Below the pieces are notes generated by a model. It did not search any database. It worked only from the letters and a program-made list of their open reading frames with translations, and had not been told where the DNA came from. From an uncultured Clostridia bacterium (GTDB lineage Bacteria; Bacillota; Clostridia; Oscillospirales; CAG-272), in the NCBI GenBank assembly GCA_945936265.1, contig CAMETB010000056.1, positions 1 to 8,502 of the forward strand: a stretch of 8,502 bases of DNA, read 5' to 3'. A program made the translations under genes and the position numbers. Positions 1 through 6,052 of the stretch are shown here, piece by piece (the first letter of the stretch is position 1; each line of letters opens with the position of its first letter).

Positions 1-415
1 GGGTACTGCCAAGGAGATTACTCACATATTTCTTTCAATGGCAATAGGTCTTACGCTCGGTCTTGGATACATATTCATAGCGGTAATTCTTGCAGTTGTT
101 GTTGAGGCGCTCAATTTTATATTCATATTCACCAAGTTCGGAGATCCAAATCCTAAGAAAAGGACGCTTAAAATAACAATTCCCGAAAACCTTGATTACG
201 ACGGCGTTTTTGATGATCTCTTCAAGAAATATACCGACACATCGGAGCTTACCAAGGTTCGTCTTTCATCACTCGGAACGATGTTCCAGCTTACTTATTC
301 GATAACTTTGAAAGACCCCACAAAAGAAAAAGCGTTTATAGATGAAATAAGAGAAAGAAACGGAAATCTCGACATTCTCTGCTCAAAAGTGGGGACAGGT
401 CGTGAAGAACTTTAA
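1..415 (+). CDS. DUF4956 domain membrane protein, 3' part only
   Basis: The reading frame is open from the window edge (first full codon at base 2) to TAA at 413-415, so 137 C-terminal residues are visible and the start lies outside. The Met at base 38 is internal, because coding sequence (GTAKEITHIFLS) precedes it in frame. The visible part opens with the hydrophobic GTAKEITHIFLSMAIG region typical of DUF4956 proteins. About 35 residues of membrane helix follow, up to FIFIF, and then a soluble domain of about 85 residues with alternating strands and helices that starts near KRTLKITIP. DUF4956 proteins are integral membrane proteins of unknown function. From general knowledge, they often sit beside VTC-type polyphosphate polymerase and CotH-like genes; any such neighbour would lie upstream, outside this window. 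The gene ends about 26 bp before a hairpin terminator. The family call is by eye and fairly secure; the function is unknown. Confidence 0.8.
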   Translation, partial: GTAKEITHIFLSMAIGLTLGLGYIFIAVILAVVVEALNFIFIFTKFGDPNPKKRTLKITIPENLDYDGVFDDLFKKYTDTSELTKVRLSSLGTMFQLTYSITLKDPTKEKAFIDEIRERNGNLDILCSKVGTGREEL

Positions 416-441
416 TCATTTTTGAAACAATACGCTAATAT

Positions 442-471
442 AAAAACCTTCCGGCACGCCGGAAGGTTTTT
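442..471. terminator. Bidirectional intrinsic terminator
   Basis: A 13-bp perfect stem (442-454 with 459-471) closes on a CACG loop. The GC-rich core is CCTTCCGG/CCGGAAGG. Both ends of the stem are A5/T5 runs, so each strand reads a U-tract after the hairpin. It lies between the convergent DUF4956 gene (stop at 415) and the lipoprotein gene (stop at 486) and would terminate both. Confidence 0.93.
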
Positions 472-485
472 ATGTATTAATCTGA

Positions 486-899
486 TTATTTGCCCTGGTT
501 GAAAACGCTTATCATTTCGTCTGCCTTAACAAGCGAAAGGGGAACGAGCAAGCAGTTGCCGTTTACCAGATCCGAGTTCTGAAGATCTTTTACAAGGCCT
601 TTAAGCGTTTCGCTTTCGGAAAGCGCTTTGTTGAGGTCTTCGTCGGACTTGAATTCGAGTACGAGAGCGTTATAAGTCAGGACGTCGCCTTTTTTCTGGA
701 AAAGGTGAGCCGTGCATGAGATATTTCCCTCTTCGAGTTCTGCCGTTATCGTATTTGCCTCATCATCGTTCTCAACAACTTTGTATCCTGCATCCTCAAA
801 ATTTCTCTTTATCTTGCTGAAAGATGAGCAGGAAACGAGCATTACCGTTACTGCTACCAAGAGCAACGCCATGGATACGATTTTTACCGCTTTTTTCAT
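486..899 (-). CDS. Small putative lipoprotein, unknown function
   Basis: This 137-residue protein has a type II signal peptide: basic start MKKAVK, hydrophobic stretch at residues 7-22, and lipobox LVSC at 21-24. Cys24 would be the lipidated first residue, which predicts a membrane-anchored protein outside the cytoplasmic membrane. The mature part (about 114 residues) is acidic and looks like a small alpha/beta domain. It opens with FSKIKRNFEDAGYKVVEND and has two further cysteines (C62, C116). I do not recognise a characterised family; similar short lipoproteins with a 'phe-x-x-ala-gly-tyr-x-val' opening are common in Clostridia. The start is supported by a consensus AGGAGG at 908-913, 8 bases before the ATG, and by a promoter at 936-965. 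It looks monocistronic, with the shared terminator at 442-471 just after its stop. Confidence 0.85.
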   Translation of the reverse strand: MKKAVKIVSMALLLVAVTVMLVSCSSFSKIKRNFEDAGYKVVENDDEANTITAELEEGNISCTAHLFQKKGDVLTYNALVLEFKSDEDLNKALSESETLKGLVKDLQNSDLVNGNCLLVPLSLVKADEMISVFNQGK

Positions 900-935
900 G
901 TTGTTTTCCTCCTGTGAATTTTATTCGGCATTATC

Positions 936-965
936 ATTCTATCACAAAATCCCGACACTTGTCAA
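936..965 (-). promoter_or_regulatory. Sigma-A-type promoter for the lipoprotein gene
   Basis: On the minus strand, TTGACA (965-960) and TAGAAT (941-936) are separated by 18 bp, with a TG one base before the -10 (extended -10). Transcription would start near 929, leaving a leader of about 30 nt that contains the AGGAGG site. The -35 lies in the short symmetric word CTTGTCAAG (958-966). Confidence 0.75.
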
Positions 966-1042
966 GACCTTTTGTGATATTTAACACTTTTATCCTATCA
1001 GTTATACTAACACTTGCGCAAATATTAAAGATTGGTTTGGAT

Positions 1043-1064
1043 AATCCTTGACCTATAAAGGATT
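1043..1064. repeat. Inverted repeat over the -35 of the SDR promoter
   Basis: AATCCTT (1043-1049) and AAGGATT (1058-1064) form a perfect 7-bp inverted repeat with an 8-bp spacer. It covers the -35 hexamer (1048-1053) of the promoter that drives the SDR gene. The position suits a repressor operator, but no regulator gene is adjacent and the function is inferred only. Confidence 0.45.
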
Positions 1065-1076
1065 TAGTGATAAAAT
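1048..1076 (+). promoter_or_regulatory. Sigma-A-type promoter for the SDR gene
   Basis: TTGACC (1048-1053) and TAAAAT (1071-1076) are separated by exactly 17 bp, with TG at 1068-1069 giving an extended -10. Transcription would begin near 1083, about 25 nt before the SDR start. A weaker second candidate lies upstream on the same strand: TTAACA at 981-986 and TATACT at 1003-1008, 16 bp apart. Confidence 0.75.
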
Positions 1077-1107
1077 ATAAATATAAACTGAATGTGGAGA
1101 AAATAAA

Positions 1108-1848
1108 ATGAAAATTGCCGTTATATCGGGTGCGTCATCAGGTATAGGTCGTTCATTTGCAAAAGAACTTGATCTTTATGGGCTTGACGAAATCTGGCTC
1201 ATTGCAAGAAATTCCGAAAAACTTGAAGAAATATCAAAAACTCTTTCGACAAAAGCAGTAACATTACCGCTTGATCTCGAAAAAGAAGATTCCTTTGATA
1301 CCTTATGTAAATTGTATGAAGCTGAAAAGCCGAGCATATCGTATCTTGTCTGCTCTGCCGGGGTCGGATATTCGGGTACTTTTGAAAGTCTTACTCCCGA
1401 CAAAATACAAGCTATGATAAATCTCAACTGTACCGCCCTGACACTTTTGACAAGCATCTCACTTCCCTATCTTGAAAATGGCTCCAAAGTGATTGAAATT
1501 GCATCGGGCGCGGGATTTTTGCCTCAACCTTACTTTTCTGTATACGCATCTTCAAAATCATATGTAATAAGTTTCAGCCGTGCTCTTCGTGCAGAAATCA
1601 GAAAAAGAGGAATAAACGTAACCGCCGTATGTCCCGGTCCCGTTGATACAAACTTTTTCTCATCGCTCGAAAATGTGAAGGAATATAAAAAGAAATTTCT
1701 TATTTCTCCCGACAAAGTTGCAAAACACGCCTTGAAGAGCGCAAAAAAAGGTAAAGCAATATCCTCCCCGTCTTTATCTATGAAATTGGTTCACCTTGTT
1801 TCAAAAATCGTTCCGACATCCTTAATTCTCAAGTTTTATAAGCAATAA
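1108..1848 (+). CDS. Short-chain dehydrogenase/reductase (classical SDR)
   Basis: This 246-residue protein is a cytosolic NAD(P)-dependent oxidoreductase of the classical SDR family, near the usual 250 residues. The cofactor-binding glycine motif is SGASSGIG at 7-14. Arg34 at the end of strand beta2 suggests a preference for NADPH (inference). The NAG-like motif is SAG at 83-85. Catalytic Ser133 (IASGAG), Tyr146 and Lys150 (YASSK) are all present, followed by the conserved PG motif in CPGPVDT at 176-181. The C-terminus is basic and hydrophobic (KLVHLVSKIVPTSLILKFYKQ spans the last 21 residues) and may bind membrane, as in SDRs acting on lipids, but that is a guess. The substrate cannot be told. 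The start is supported by GGAG at 1096-1099, 8 bases before the ATG, and by the promoter at 1048-1076. It appears to be transcribed alone and ends at a hairpin shared with the convergent gene. Confidence 0.92.
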   Translation: MKIAVISGASSGIGRSFAKELDLYGLDEIWLIARNSEKLEEISKTLSTKAVTLPLDLEKEDSFDTLCKLYEAEKPSISYLVCSAGVGYSGTFESLTPDKIQAMINLNCTALTLLTSISLPYLENGSKVIEIASGAGFLPQPYFSVYASSKSYVISFSRALRAEIRKRGINVTAVCPGPVDTNFFSSLENVKEYKKKFLISPDKVAKHALKSAKKGKAISSPSLSMKLVHLVSKIVPTSLILKFYKQ

Positions 1849-1858
1849 CGAAAAGACG

Positions 1859-1886
1859 CGCACATGCCGTTTAAGCGGTATGTGCG
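1859..1886. terminator. Hairpin terminator between convergent genes
   Basis: CGCACATGCCG (1859-1869) pairs with CGGTATGTGCG (1876-1886) with one G-T wobble and a 6-nt loop. It lies between the SDR stop (1848) and the stop of the minus-strand gene (1893). On the plus strand it is followed by TACCTTTT; on the minus strand the T-run is similarly short, after GCGTC. It is probably bidirectional but weaker than the terminator at 442-471. Confidence 0.7.
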
Positions 1887-1892
1887 TACCTT

Positions 1893-2324
1893 TTACAGAT
1901 AACTTTTGAGCGATTCTATGAGATTAATTTCTGTTTCTATAAGTTGTTTTGCGACATCCTTTGCCTCATCCGACGCGTCTTCGTACCTGTTCATATATCG
2001 GCGCAAAGATTTTACTCCCATATTACATCCGTCGGTCATTATGCTTGCAATAGATGCGTCGCTTCTGTCAAAGATTATCTTGCTCCTTGTCGTAATGTCA
2101 CTCATAACCCTCGCAAAAGGATGCGGATCCTTTGTTGCCTTATCTTCTCCGCTTAGCATGCCGTGAGTTTTGTCACCGAGTTTTGCATGCTCATCCTTGC
2201 AGGCGTTAAGCGCACTTTTCATATCCTTGCTTTTTACATAAGGAAGCACGCTGTCTATTGAGTTTACGCCCATTTTTATTCCGGCGTTACACTCCTTGAG
2301 CAAATTTACGGTATCGTTGTTCAT
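1893..2324 (-). CDS. Small all-helical protein, DUF2383/ferritin-like type
   Basis: The protein has 143 residues, no signal peptide and no membrane segment, and looks entirely helical with four predicted helices. An internal similarity, ECNAGIKMGVNSI (residues 11-23) against DGCNMGVKSL (98-107), suggests two related helical hairpins, as in ferritin-like folds. The opening NDTVNLLKECNAG resembles DUF2383-type proteins, which are small four-helix proteins of unknown function seen in many Firmicutes and proteobacteria. Acidic and histidine residues that could bind metal exist (E11, E45, H46, E130, E132), but the full ferritin di-iron pattern is not evident, so no metal chemistry is claimed. The start is set by a strong ribosome site (GGAGAGGTGA, 2341-2332), 7 bases before the ATG. 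It lies 85 bp downstream of the nucleotidyltransferase gene on the same strand. I found no convincing promoter of its own, so readthrough is possible. Confidence 0.75.
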   Translation of the reverse strand: MNNDTVNLLKECNAGIKMGVNSIDSVLPYVKSKDMKSALNACKDEHAKLGDKTHGMLSGEDKATKDPHPFARVMSDITTRSKIIFDRSDASIASIMTDGCNMGVKSLRRYMNRYEDASDEAKDVAKQLIETEINLIESLKSYL

Positions 2325-2333
2325 ATAAAAATC

Positions 2334-2387
2334 ACCTCTCCTGCTTTATTATTCTCTGTTTTGAGAATTTTATAAGGCAAGAGAGGT
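2334..2387 (-). promoter_or_regulatory. Nested inverted repeats that can mask the ribosome site
   Basis: Outer arms GAGAGGT (2381-2387) and ACCTCTC (2334-2340) are perfectly complementary, and inside them attctc (2351-2356) and gagaat (2363-2368) form a second 6-bp pair. In a minus-strand transcript the ribosome-binding GAGAGGT of the DUF2383-like gene is one outer arm, so the folded leader would sequester it. Three further pairs (ATC with GAT) can form beyond a 3-nt bulge. Whether the upstream arm is transcribed depends on where the message begins, which is unknown. Confidence 0.4.
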
Positions 2388-2388
2388 T

Positions 2389-2413
2389 TTGATTTATAAG
2401 AACATTAAATCAA
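2389..2413. repeat. Inverted repeat at the end of the nucleotidyltransferase gene
   Basis: TTGATTTA (2389-2396) and TAAATCAA (2406-2413) are perfect 8-bp inverted repeats with a 9-nt spacer. The right copy contains the TGA stop of the nucleotidyltransferase gene. No T-run follows on the minus strand and the stem is AT-rich, so it is a poor terminator. It could help stabilise the 3' end of the message or be chance in AT-rich DNA. Confidence 0.35.
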
Positions 2414-3327
2414 TAAAGCGTGGGAGGATATACTCCGCTGTCACGAAGTTTCAGAAAGGCGTCCTTTACATAATATTTGTCCTCTCCGTATGTCACCCCG
2501 AACCATTTATCGTCGGTTTTAAGAACTTTGACGGAAGCCTCGCCTTTTTCCACCAGTCCACCTATTACCGTTGGGAGCAGATACTCGCCTTTTAACCTGT
2601 TGAGGTCTGGATCGGAAAGAAAATCAACAAAGCCTTTTTCAAGAATATCTATAAAATCGGGAGTAAGTCCCCACATGTTCATGGATACGTATGAATCGGC
2701 GTCGAGCGGTTTTATTGTTCCGTCAGGTTGCATAGTGCCTGCGCCGTTATCGGTCTTTACAATATCTCCGGTCTCAATAACGTCTGTAAGATAAAGATCT
2801 TTATTGACAGAGCATACGCCCCTGGTCACTCCGCCATTGTCGCTGAGTGTGTTTTTAAGTATAAAGCCTGCCATGCAGAAATTATATTTTTTCGATGCTT
2901 TGGGAGGATTCACAAGAAATTCGTGTATTTTTGAAAATGCTTCCTTACCGTAATAATCATCGGCGTTTATAACGAGAAACGGATCCGTTACTATTCCTTT
3001 GCAGCAAAGTACTGCCTGCCCTGTTCCCCATGGCTTCTTTCTGCCCTCGGGATTTGAAAATCCATTCGGAAGATCGTCTATGTTCTGGTATGCATAAGCA
3101 ACCTCACAGAGATTCGATATTTTATCTCCGACGACCTGTTTGAAATAGTCTTCCATCTCTTTTCTTATGATGAAGACTACCTTGTTGAAACCTGCGGCAA
3201 GAGCGTCGTGAATGGAATATTCCATTATTACCTCACCGTTGGGTCCGAGCGGTTCAAGTTGTTTTATTCCGCCTCCGAAACGAGAGCCGATGCCCGCCGC
3301 CATTATTACGAGTGCTGTTTTTTTCAT
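2410..3327 (-). CDS. Sugar-phosphate nucleotidyltransferase family protein
   Basis: This 305-residue cytosolic enzyme of the NTP_transferase (GT-A-like) fold would join a sugar phosphate to an NTP and release pyrophosphate. The nucleotide-binding signature is AAGIGSRFGG at residues 10-19, with Lys22 of the following IKQ. The GTGQA motif is at 101-105, and NADD at 121-124 holds the metal-binding aspartates. SMNMWG (215-220) and KWFGVTYGED (274-283) are typical of a clade of roughly 300-residue nucleotidyltransferases found in gut Bacteroidetes and Firmicutes, whose substrate I do not know. It has no acyltransferase (left-handed helix) domain like that of GlmU. The ribosome site AGGGGG (3341-3336) lies 8 bases before the ATG. 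It starts only 40 bp after the fucI stop with no terminator between, so the two are probably cotranscribed. That raises, but does not show, a role in activating fucose or a related sugar. Confidence 0.85.
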   Translation of the reverse strand: MKKTALVIMAAGIGSRFGGGIKQLEPLGPNGEVIMEYSIHDALAAGFNKVVFIIRKEMEDYFKQVVGDKISNLCEVAYAYQNIDDLPNGFSNPEGRKKPWGTGQAVLCCKGIVTDPFLVINADDYYGKEAFSKIHEFLVNPPKASKKYNFCMAGFILKNTLSDNGGVTRGVCSVNKDLYLTDVIETGDIVKTDNGAGTMQPDGTIKPLDADSYVSMNMWGLTPDFIDILEKGFVDFLSDPDLNRLKGEYLLPTVIGGLVEKGEASVKVLKTDDKWFGVTYGEDKYYVKDAFLKLRDSGVYPPTLY

Positions 3328-3367
3328 TGTGAAATCCCCCTGAATATCATATCATTTTATTTTTGTC

Positions 3368-5161
3368 TTACTTGTACATAGGACCGTATGCCGCGCAAGC
3401 ACGGTAATCCTGTCCCTCTTTATCCATACCGAATGCGTTCCATGCGGACGGACGGAATATCTTTTCCTCAGGCACGTTGTGCATACATACCGGTATTCTG
3501 AGAATAGAGCAAAGCGTTATGATATCGGCGCCTATATGACCGTAACTTATTGCTCCGTGGTTTGCGCCCCAGTTGTTCATAACATCATATGCGCTCTTGA
3601 ATGCGCCCTTGCCTGTAAGTCTCGGTGCAAACCATGTTGAAGGCCATGTGTAGTCGGTTCTCTTCCAGAGTATGTCATTTACCTCTTCGGGAAGTTTAAC
3701 GGTATATCCCTCTGCTATTTGCATAACGGGTCCAAGACCTGCTACGAGGTTAAGACGCATCATTGTAACGGGCATCTCGGCTCTCGTTGAAAATCTTGAC
3801 GAGAATCCGCCGCCTCTGAAATATCCTCTGTCGGCTGCGCACCATTCTGTTGCTTTGAGACAAGCGTCCATATCCTTTTCGGTCATCTCATAGAAAGGCT
3901 TCATCACGGCGTTTCCGTCTTTATCCTTGATTTCGCCGCAAGCGTCAATACAAGCAGCACCGGAGTTAATAAGATGGATAAATCCGCCGCTTTCCTTTGC
4001 TCTGCCCTCGAGTTCGTATCCTGTTGCTTTCTTTACTGCCTCAGGGCTCCAGAACGTTCTTACATCGGCGAAGATCTGAGGTCTGTTGGTAAGAAGTTTA
4101 CCGAAGAGCATACATACGGCATTCAATGTGTCGTTTTCCGTTCCGAGAACATAGGTTTCTCTCGGTCCGTTCCAGTCAAATGAGGAGTTGAGCATTGCCT
4201 CGGGATAGTCGCAGTTCGGATAGAAGTCCGTCCACTGTCTTTGCCCCTGGAAACCGCCCACTATGGCGTTGTGTCCGACCTTCTCTTCCTCGCATCCGTC
4301 CGGAAGGTTTTTATTGCCGTTGTAAAGATCCTTTATTATACACATCATCTTTACGACGAACTCCCAGTCCTTTTCCTTTTCCTCGGGAGTTTTTCTTATA
4401 ATGTCGGGGTTCTTGTCAAATCCTTCAGGGCAGTTTTTCTTTGTCCATGCAAGAGCCTTTTCATACTCTTTCTTGTCATAGATACCCTCGGTCATTCGTC
4501 TGATAATCTCTACCTCGTCAACGGACTCTACTCTCATGCCGAGATATTTTTCAAAGAAATCACAGTTGATGATTGATCCTGCAATACCCATTGTAATAGC
4601 GCCTATCTGGAGATATGACTTACCTCTCATAGTAGCCGCCGCAACTGCCGCGCGGGCAAATTGAAGAAGTTTTTCTTTTACGTCGTCGGGAATTGATGTG
4701 TCGGTCGCGTCCTGAACGTCGTGACCGTAAATTCCGAATGCGGGGAGTCCCTTCTGTGCATGCGACGCAAGAACGGACGCAAGATATACGGCGCCCGGGC
4801 GCTCCGTTCCGTTAAAGCCCCATACGCCCTTTATTGTCATAGGATCCATATCCATGGTTTCCGAACCGTAGCACCAGCAGGGTGTGACCGTAAGGGTTAT
4901 ATCAACGCCTTCCTTTTTGAACTTTGCCGCACAGGCTGCAGCCTCTGCAACCCTTCCTATAGTGGTATCGGCAATAACTACTTTTACGGGGTCTCCGTTA
5001 GTATATTTTATGTTCTCCTCAAAAAGTTTTGCCGCCGCTTTTGCCATTCCCATCGTCTGTTCTTCGAGGGATTCTCTTACTTTGAGCGCTCCTCTGCGCC
5101 CGTCTATCGTCGGGCGGATACCGATAACGGGATATTCTCCGATAATTCTCTTCTCTGCCAT
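3368..5161 (-). CDS. fucI: L-fucose isomerase
   Basis: This is a 597-residue cytosolic enzyme, close to the E. coli FucI length of about 591. It interconverts L-fucose and L-fuculose (and often D-arabinose and D-ribulose), the first step of fucose breakdown. Conserved blocks run along the whole length: GIRPTIDGRRGALKVRE (14-30), TPCWCYGSETMDMD (93-106), GFQGQRQWTD (303-312), NSSFDWNG (325-332), TEND (341-344), FADVRTFWSPEA (364-375), ANHGAISYGHIGAD (533-546) and MHNV to YGPMYK at the C-terminus. By eye alignment, E342, D366 and H535 match the Mn2+ ligands E337, D361 and H528 of the E. coli enzyme. The frame continues 36 codons further upstream, but I chose the Met at 5161. It has AAGGAAG 9 bases before it, it begins the family's usual N-terminus, and the longer version would run through the promoter at 5205-5233. 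It heads a likely operon with the nucleotidyltransferase. No fuculokinase or fuculose-phosphate aldolase is in the window. Confidence 0.95.
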   Translation of the reverse strand: MAEKRIIGEYPVIGIRPTIDGRRGALKVRESLEEQTMGMAKAAAKLFEENIKYTNGDPVKVVIADTTIGRVAEAAACAAKFKKEGVDITLTVTPCWCYGSETMDMDPMTIKGVWGFNGTERPGAVYLASVLASHAQKGLPAFGIYGHDVQDATDTSIPDDVKEKLLQFARAAVAAATMRGKSYLQIGAITMGIAGSIINCDFFEKYLGMRVESVDEVEIIRRMTEGIYDKKEYEKALAWTKKNCPEGFDKNPDIIRKTPEEKEKDWEFVVKMMCIIKDLYNGNKNLPDGCEEEKVGHNAIVGGFQGQRQWTDFYPNCDYPEAMLNSSFDWNGPRETYVLGTENDTLNAVCMLFGKLLTNRPQIFADVRTFWSPEAVKKATGYELEGRAKESGGFIHLINSGAACIDACGEIKDKDGNAVMKPFYEMTEKDMDACLKATEWCAADRGYFRGGGFSSRFSTRAEMPVTMMRLNLVAGLGPVMQIAEGYTVKLPEEVNDILWKRTDYTWPSTWFAPRLTGKGAFKSAYDVMNNWGANHGAISYGHIGADIITLCSILRIPVCMHNVPEEKIFRPSAWNAFGMDKEGQDYRACAAYGPMYK

Positions 5162-5170
5162 TTTAATTAT

Positions 5171-5177
5171 CTTCCTT
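5171..5177 (-). promoter_or_regulatory. Ribosome-binding site that fixes the fucI start
   Basis: AAGGAAG on the minus strand lies 9 bases before the ATG at 5161-5159. It supports the 597-residue product over the longer open frame that begins at 5269. Confidence 0.75.
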
Positions 5178-5204
5178 TCGGTTAACTTATAAAATTTCAT
5201 TTCC

Positions 5205-5233
5205 ATTATAATGCTTTTTTTATCCAAAATCAA
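5205..5233 (-). promoter_or_regulatory. Promoter for the fucI operon
   Basis: On the minus strand TTGATT (5233-5228) and a perfect TATAAT (5210-5205) are separated by 17 bp. Transcription would begin near 5198, about 37 nt before the fucI ATG. The promoter lies downstream of the thiT terminator, so fucI is transcribed independently of thiT. Confidence 0.8.
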
Positions 5234-5244
5234 GCGAAAATCAA
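5226..5244. repeat. 11-bp-spaced direct repeat over the fucI -35
   Basis: The word AAAATCAA occurs at 5226-5233 and again at 5237-5244, exactly 11 bp apart (about one helical turn). On the minus strand this reads TTGATTTT twice, and the promoter-proximal copy contains the -35 hexamer. This suits binding by a regulator to one face of the helix, or it may be an accidental repeat in AT-rich DNA. Confidence 0.4.
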
Positions 5245-5250
5245 AATTAT

Positions 5251-5286
5251 CATAAAAAATTTTCCGCACGGCAAAACGTGCGGAAA
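5251..5286 (-). terminator. Intrinsic terminator after thiT
   Basis: A perfect 10-bp stem, TTTCCGCACG (5261-5270) with CGTGCGGAAA (5277-5286), closes on a 6-nt loop. Read on the minus strand it is followed by ATTTTTTATG. It lies 34 bp after the thiT stop and separates thiT from the fucI promoter. Confidence 0.92.
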
Positions 5287-5320
5287 TTTAGTAAACTTTT
5301 TTGATAAGACGTCGTCGAAA

Positions 5321-5986
5321 TTATTTGACTTCTCCTACTTTTGAAACTACGGGGATTCTTGACACCGGTACGGCGACTATTGCGGTTATTATTATCTCGG
5401 GTATCATGTAAAGACCGTTATAGAAAAACGAGTATATGAGAGAAAGTCCGTTGCCCGAGAAGGTGGCGAGTATTTCGCTTCCTATTGCATAAAAACCGTC
5501 CTGTGAGAAGAACCACTCTGCCCATGCCCCGAAGAAGATATATCCGGAAATGACGTGGACGAGATAGCGGAGTGATATTGCAACGACGCATCCCAAAACT
5601 ATTGCGACGGTCTTGTTCTTTATTTTGTTTCTGAATATTCCGCCGAGTCCGAGAACCGTATATGCTATAACGTAGTCGAGCAAGCATATAAGGAGCGCCT
5701 TTATAACGCTTCCCGCATAGTTATCGTCGTTCGGCATAAAAAATGCGCTGACGGTGCGGAATGAAATAAGCATCTGCAAAACCGAATAGGTGAATGACGT
5801 GAGAAGTCCCCATTTTGTACCGTACATATACGCTATTATTATGACGGGAAGCATACTTGCGATGGTAAATCCGCCGCCGAACGGAAGATTGAGAAACGGT
5901 ATGAGACCGCACACAAACGAAACGGCAAGCGCCAGGGCGAGCATTACGGCGGACACCGTAATTCTTCTTGTTTTTGAGTTTTCCAT
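5321..5986 (-). CDS. thiT: Thiamine ECF transporter S component ThiT
   Basis: This 221-residue integral membrane protein with about six hydrophobic helices is the substrate-binding subunit of an energy-coupling-factor thiamine importer. Family features are FGGGFTIASMLPVIIIAYMYG (36-56, the loop and helix after TM1), KWGLLTSFTYSVLQ (58-71), LLDYVIAYTVLGLGG (102-116), RYLVHVISGYIFFGAW (140-155) and YNGLYMIPE (189-197). H144, W155, Y189 and N190 are candidates for the thiamine-pocket residues known in Lactococcus ThiT; D104 stands near where that protein has Glu84. It is longer than the about 180-residue Lactococcus protein, in part because of an insert around residues 160-180. The EcfA/A'/T energising module is not in the window and is expected elsewhere. 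The start has AGAGG (5998-5994), 7 bases upstream. Expression is controlled by the TPP riboswitch at 6053-6134, which strongly supports thiamine as the substrate. Confidence 0.94.
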   Translation of the reverse strand: MENSKTRRITVSAVMLALALAVSFVCGLIPFLNLPFGGGFTIASMLPVIIIAYMYGTKWGLLTSFTYSVLQMLISFRTVSAFFMPNDDNYAGSVIKALLICLLDYVIAYTVLGLGGIFRNKIKNKTVAIVLGCVVAISLRYLVHVISGYIFFGAWAEWFFSQDGFYAIGSEILATFSGNGLSLIYSFFYNGLYMIPEIIITAIVAVPVSRIPVVSKVGEVK

Positions 5987-6000
5987 AAAAGTACCTCTTG

Positions 6001-6040
6001 TTAAATAAAATTACCGCACAGAAAAATATCCGTGCGGTAA
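6001..6040 (-). terminator. Riboswitch-controlled intrinsic terminator
   Basis: TTACCGCAC (6040-6032) pairs perfectly with GTGCGGTAA (6019-6011) on the minus strand, with a 12-nt loop. TTTTATTTAA follows immediately. It sits 12 bases after the TPP aptamer and ends just before the thiT ribosome site, as expected of an expression platform that stops transcription when TPP is bound. The antiterminator partner is not obvious. One candidate is AATAC-ttg-GTATT (6055-6043), which shares bases with the aptamer's closing helix P1. Confidence 0.88.
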
Positions 6041-6052
6041 ACAATACCAAGT

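Noticed and set aside
4721..5192. Plus-strand frames of 154 and 102 codons
   Set aside because: They are antisense shadows of fucI, which is conserved throughout this stretch; no ribosome site or family similarity supports them.
5162..5269. A 36-codon N-terminal extension of fucose isomerase
   Set aside because: It runs through a good TTGATT/TATAAT promoter, lacks family similarity, and the internal ATG at 5161 has its own AAGGAAG site.
5721..6050. A 109-codon minus-strand frame overlapping thiT and the riboswitch terminator
   Set aside because: It is a shadow of thiT in another frame, with a basic, family-less translation, and it begins in the riboswitch expression platform.
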